From contig NZ_MKZO01000002.1 in assembly GCF_001941965.1 (NCBI RefSeq), forward strand, positions 62,001 through 126,000: a stretch of DNA of 64,000 bases, given 5' to 3'. The notes below the pieces were generated by a model. That model was given only the letters and a program-made list of their open reading frames with translations. It was not told the origin of the DNA and did no database searches. Shown here piece by piece: positions 61,775 to 64,000 of the stretch. Position 1 is the stretch's first letter. Each line of letters begins with the position of its first letter. A program made the position numbers and the translations under genes. Origin of the DNA: Pseudomonas putida (lineage in GTDB: Bacteria; Pseudomonadota; Gammaproteobacteria; Pseudomonadales; Pseudomonadaceae).

Positions 61775-61911
61775 TTCTGCATCCAGCCTTTAGAACTTGG
61801 TAAGAAATATTTTCATTCGCAGGTGAGGGTTTTCCTCCGCGCCGCGTCTTCCTCCCCGACTGCGCCGTCAACACCGTCTTTTTTTGGCCTTTGGCCGTTC
61901 CGGGGGAATTC

Positions 61912-64000
61912 ATGTTTCGAGCTTTCAAGCCGTTGTCAGCCCGCCCATCGCTGCTAGCCGTGTGCCTGGCCCTGAGCCTGCAGGCCCAGGCCGCGCCGGT
62001 GCAGCTGCAATTGCCGGCGCAGTCGCTGGCCACCTCGCTGAGCCAGGTGGCGCAACAGGCCCAGGTGCAGTTGCTGTTCGACGAGAGCCTGCTGCGCAAC
62101 GTTTCCGCGCCAGCCCTCAACGGCCAGTTCAGCGCCGAGGAAGCCATCACCCGCCTGCTCGCCAGCAGCCGCTTTACCCTGGTCAAGGTGGGCAACACCT
62201 ACGTGGTCCGCGCCAAGGAAAACGAGACCACGCCGCCCGGCAACGCCAACACCAGCATCCAGCTCGGCGCCATGAGCATCGTCGGCGACGGCCAGCAGGT
62301 CACCCCGGCCACCGTCGGCCGCTCGACCCTGAGCCAGCGCGATATCGACCGTGAACAGGCAAACAACGTCCCCTCCCTGCTGGGCACCCTGCCCGGCGTG
62401 GAAATGGCCGGTTCCATGATGCCCGGCGGGCAGAAGGTGAACATCTGGGGCATGGGCGACGCCGAGGACATCCAGCTGACCGTCGACGGCGCGACCAAGA
62501 CCGGCTTCGAGCGCTACCAGCAAGGCACCATGTTCGTCGAGCCGGAGCTGATCAAGAGCATCGAGGTGGAGAAAGGCCCGCACTCGCCTTTCGTCGGCAA
62601 CGGCGGCCTGGGCGGTAGCGTCAACATGACCACCAAGGATGCTCCGGACCTGCTGCAGGACGGCCGCGACAGCGGCGCCATGCTCAAGTACGGCTACTCC
62701 AGCAACGACCATCAGCAGGTCTACAGTTCGGCGCTGTACGGCCGCACCGAGGACCGCCGCATCGACGCCCTGGTCTACCTGACCAAGCGTGACGGCGACG
62801 ACTTCAAGCTGGCCTCTTCGCAGCCCGACCCGCGCAACCAGTACCCGATCAACCCCAAGCGCCTGCCCGACAGCGCCCAGGACCTGGAAGGCGGGCTGTT
62901 CAAGCTGAACGTCCAGCTCACTGACGAGCAATCCCTCGGGCTGTCGTACTCGCGCTCGAACAACCAGCGCATGACCCGCTATTCGTCGACCAACTACTCG
63001 ACGCCGCCGACCCAGGCCAACATCGACCGGTATGGCTACGACCAGGCCATCCGCCGCTTCCTCGCCCACCGCGAAACCATCGACACCACCTGGTCGGCCA
63101 AGTACCGCTTCCAGCCGGTGGACAACCCGCTGGTCAACCTGGAAGTGAAGTACAGCGAGTCCGACGTCGACCAGACCGACGACCGCGGCCCCAACGCGTT
63201 CTTTCAGCTCGCTACCGGCGGGCGCAAGATGGACACCGAGTACAAGGACCGCAACTTCGAAGTGCGTAACACTGCGCAATTCGACACCGGCGCGCTCCAG
63301 CACTCGCTGACCACCGGCTTCGAGCTGCACCGCCACGCCCGGGAAGTCGACATGTGGATGCCGGGCGCCGCGCAGAACACGGCCGCCTACAACTACGGCC
63401 ACTTCCAGCCAGCCTTCATGCCCCACGGCAAGGTCGACACCAACAGTGCCTACGTGCAGGACGCGATCACGATCGGCCAGGTGACCATCACCCCGTCGCT
63501 GCGCTATGACCATGTGCGCAACCGCGGCGAAGAAAACGATGCACCGTTCTACAACGTCGCCTCCGCCGGCCATGACTACGGCGACAAGACCTACACCGGC
63601 TGGTCGCCGCGCCTGGCGCTGTTCTGGCGTGCCACTGACGACACAGCGTTCTTCGCCGACTACTCGAAGACCTGGCGCGCGCCGGTGATCGACGAACAAT
63701 ACGAAGTGCAAAGCGCCGCCAGCAGCCGCAGCGCCACCAGCCGCAATCTCGACCCCGAACGCATCACCGCCGTGCGCGTAGGTAACGTCACCGACTTCTC
63801 CGGGCTGATGTTCAGCGACGACAACCTGCAGGTACGCACCACCCTGTTCCACAACACGATCAAGGACGAAATCTTCAAGAACCTCGGTGTCGAATGCCAG
63901 GCGCAGAACCCGACGGGTGCCAGCATCAGCAAGGCGTGTGGCGACTACCTGATCGGCGTCTATCGCAACCTGGATGGGGTGACCTACAAGGGCTTCGAGA
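61912..64000 (+). CDS. TonB-dependent heme/iron receptor with signalling domain, HasR-like (3' end outside window)
   Basis: The frame is open to the window end: 696 codons. A signal peptide (cleavage after LQAQA) precedes an STN signalling domain (about 28-100: LPAQSLATSLSQVAQQAQVQLLFDE), so it acts as a transducer with the upstream FecI/FecR pair. The plug has NIWGMGDAEDIQLTVDGATK and IEVEKGPHSPFVGNGGLGGSVNMTTKD. The barrel segment DYSKTWRAPVIDE...NLDPERI resembles the FRAP/NPNL-type region of heme receptors such as HasR. Heme specificity is likely but not proven; a siderophore receptor is the alternative. Confidence 0.85.
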   Translation, partial: MFRAFKPLSARPSLLAVCLALSLQAQAAPVQLQLPAQSLATSLSQVAQQAQVQLLFDESLLRNVSAPALNGQFSAEEAITRLLASSRFTLVKVGNTYVVRAKENETTPPGNANTSIQLGAMSIVGDGQQVTPATVGRSTLSQRDIDREQANNVPSLLGTLPGVEMAGSMMPGGQKVNIWGMGDAEDIQLTVDGATKTGFERYQQGTMFVEPELIKSIEVEKGPHSPFVGNGGLGGSVNMTTKDAPDLLQDGRDSGAMLKYGYSSNDHQQVYSSALYGRTEDRRIDALVYLTKRDGDDFKLASSQPDPRNQYPINPKRLPDSAQDLEGGLFKLNVQLTDEQSLGLSYSRSNNQRMTRYSSTNYSTPPTQANIDRYGYDQAIRRFLAHRETIDTTWSAKYRFQPVDNPLVNLEVKYSESDVDQTDDRGPNAFFQLATGGRKMDTEYKDRNFEVRNTAQFDTGALQHSLTTGFELHRHAREVDMWMPGAAQNTAAYNYGHFQPAFMPHGKVDTNSAYVQDAITIGQVTITPSLRYDHVRNRGEENDAPFYNVASAGHDYGDKTYTGWSPRLALFWRATDDTAFFADYSKTWRAPVIDEQYEVQSAASSRSATSRNLDPERITAVRVGNVTDFSGLMFSDDNLQVRTTLFHNTIKDEIFKNLGVECQAQNPTGASISKACGDYLIGVYRNLDGVTYKGFE

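Noticed and set aside
61798..61835. A sigma-factor (HasI/FecI-type) promoter or second Fur box in the AT-rich stretch before the receptor
   Set aside because: The AAGAAATATTTTCATT region is AT-rich, but I could not align it convincingly to a FecI-type or Fur consensus.

Overview
This window is chromosomal DNA of a Pseudomonas, most probably of the P. fluorescens group. The evidence is high GC throughout, the algU-mucA-mucB-mucD cluster, gcd with an OprB porin, phaG, the tct/opdH tricarboxylate locus, and eleven REP doublets plus one singlet of the type that litters fluorescens-group genomes. Gene order from ung to the Lon-type protease and the zinc TonB receptor matches from memory the PA0750-PA0781 stretch of P. 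aeruginosa, with extra genes inserted.

Layout. 1-3.7 kb: the 3' end of a penicillin-binding protein, a PadR regulator/ferric reductase pair (yqjI/yqjH-like), a membrane protein and a VF530 protein. 3.8-10 kb: a Zur-controlled zinc receptor (znuD-like), then oprB and membrane glucose dehydrogenase gcd behind an unusual G-poor leader. 10.1-13.8 kb: a eukaryote-type E2 ubiquitin-conjugating fold protein with glycine at the catalytic cysteine position, divergent from an AsrA-like Lon protease with a sigma-32 promoter, then a chagasin-family protease inhibitor. 13.8-20.2 kb: a XaxAB/YaxAB-like binary pore-forming toxin pair, cmoA-cmoB, and a heavy-metal two-component system behind a MerR-type promoter.

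20.2-33.2 kb is the conserved core: pdxJ, recO, era, rnc, lepB, lepA, mucD, mucB, mucA, algU on the minus strand; nadB divergent; ygfX and sdhE. The usual small gene between lepB and rnc is missing, and so is mucC. 33.3-45.3 kb: ygfZ, an HDOD protein, the tctDE two-component system divergent from opdH-tctC-tctB-tctA-abrB, ung, an enoyl-CoA hydratase-like gene and a lipoprotein. 45.5-55.1 kb: a diguanylate cyclase, rsuA-like and phaG genes, tRNA-Gly(CCC) followed by a decayed YafO-type toxin-antitoxin module, a putrescine importer (puuP-like), a dCache chemoreceptor and a cation efflux protein. 55.3-64 kb: a SulP transporter, a LysE exporter, a periplasmic GlpQ, a SIR2-like DUF4917 protein, and a Fur-boxed FecI/FecR/HasR-like iron or heme signalling operon whose receptor runs off the window.

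The most striking element is the bacterial UBE2D/Ubc4-like protein at 10139-10588. It is full length and keeps the HPN motif and the residues that contact RING/U-box E3 ligases, but it lacks the catalytic cysteine and has no visible E1 or ubiquitin-like partner in the window. It resembles a UEV-like pseudo-E2, and it sits back to back with a heat-shock Lon protease.
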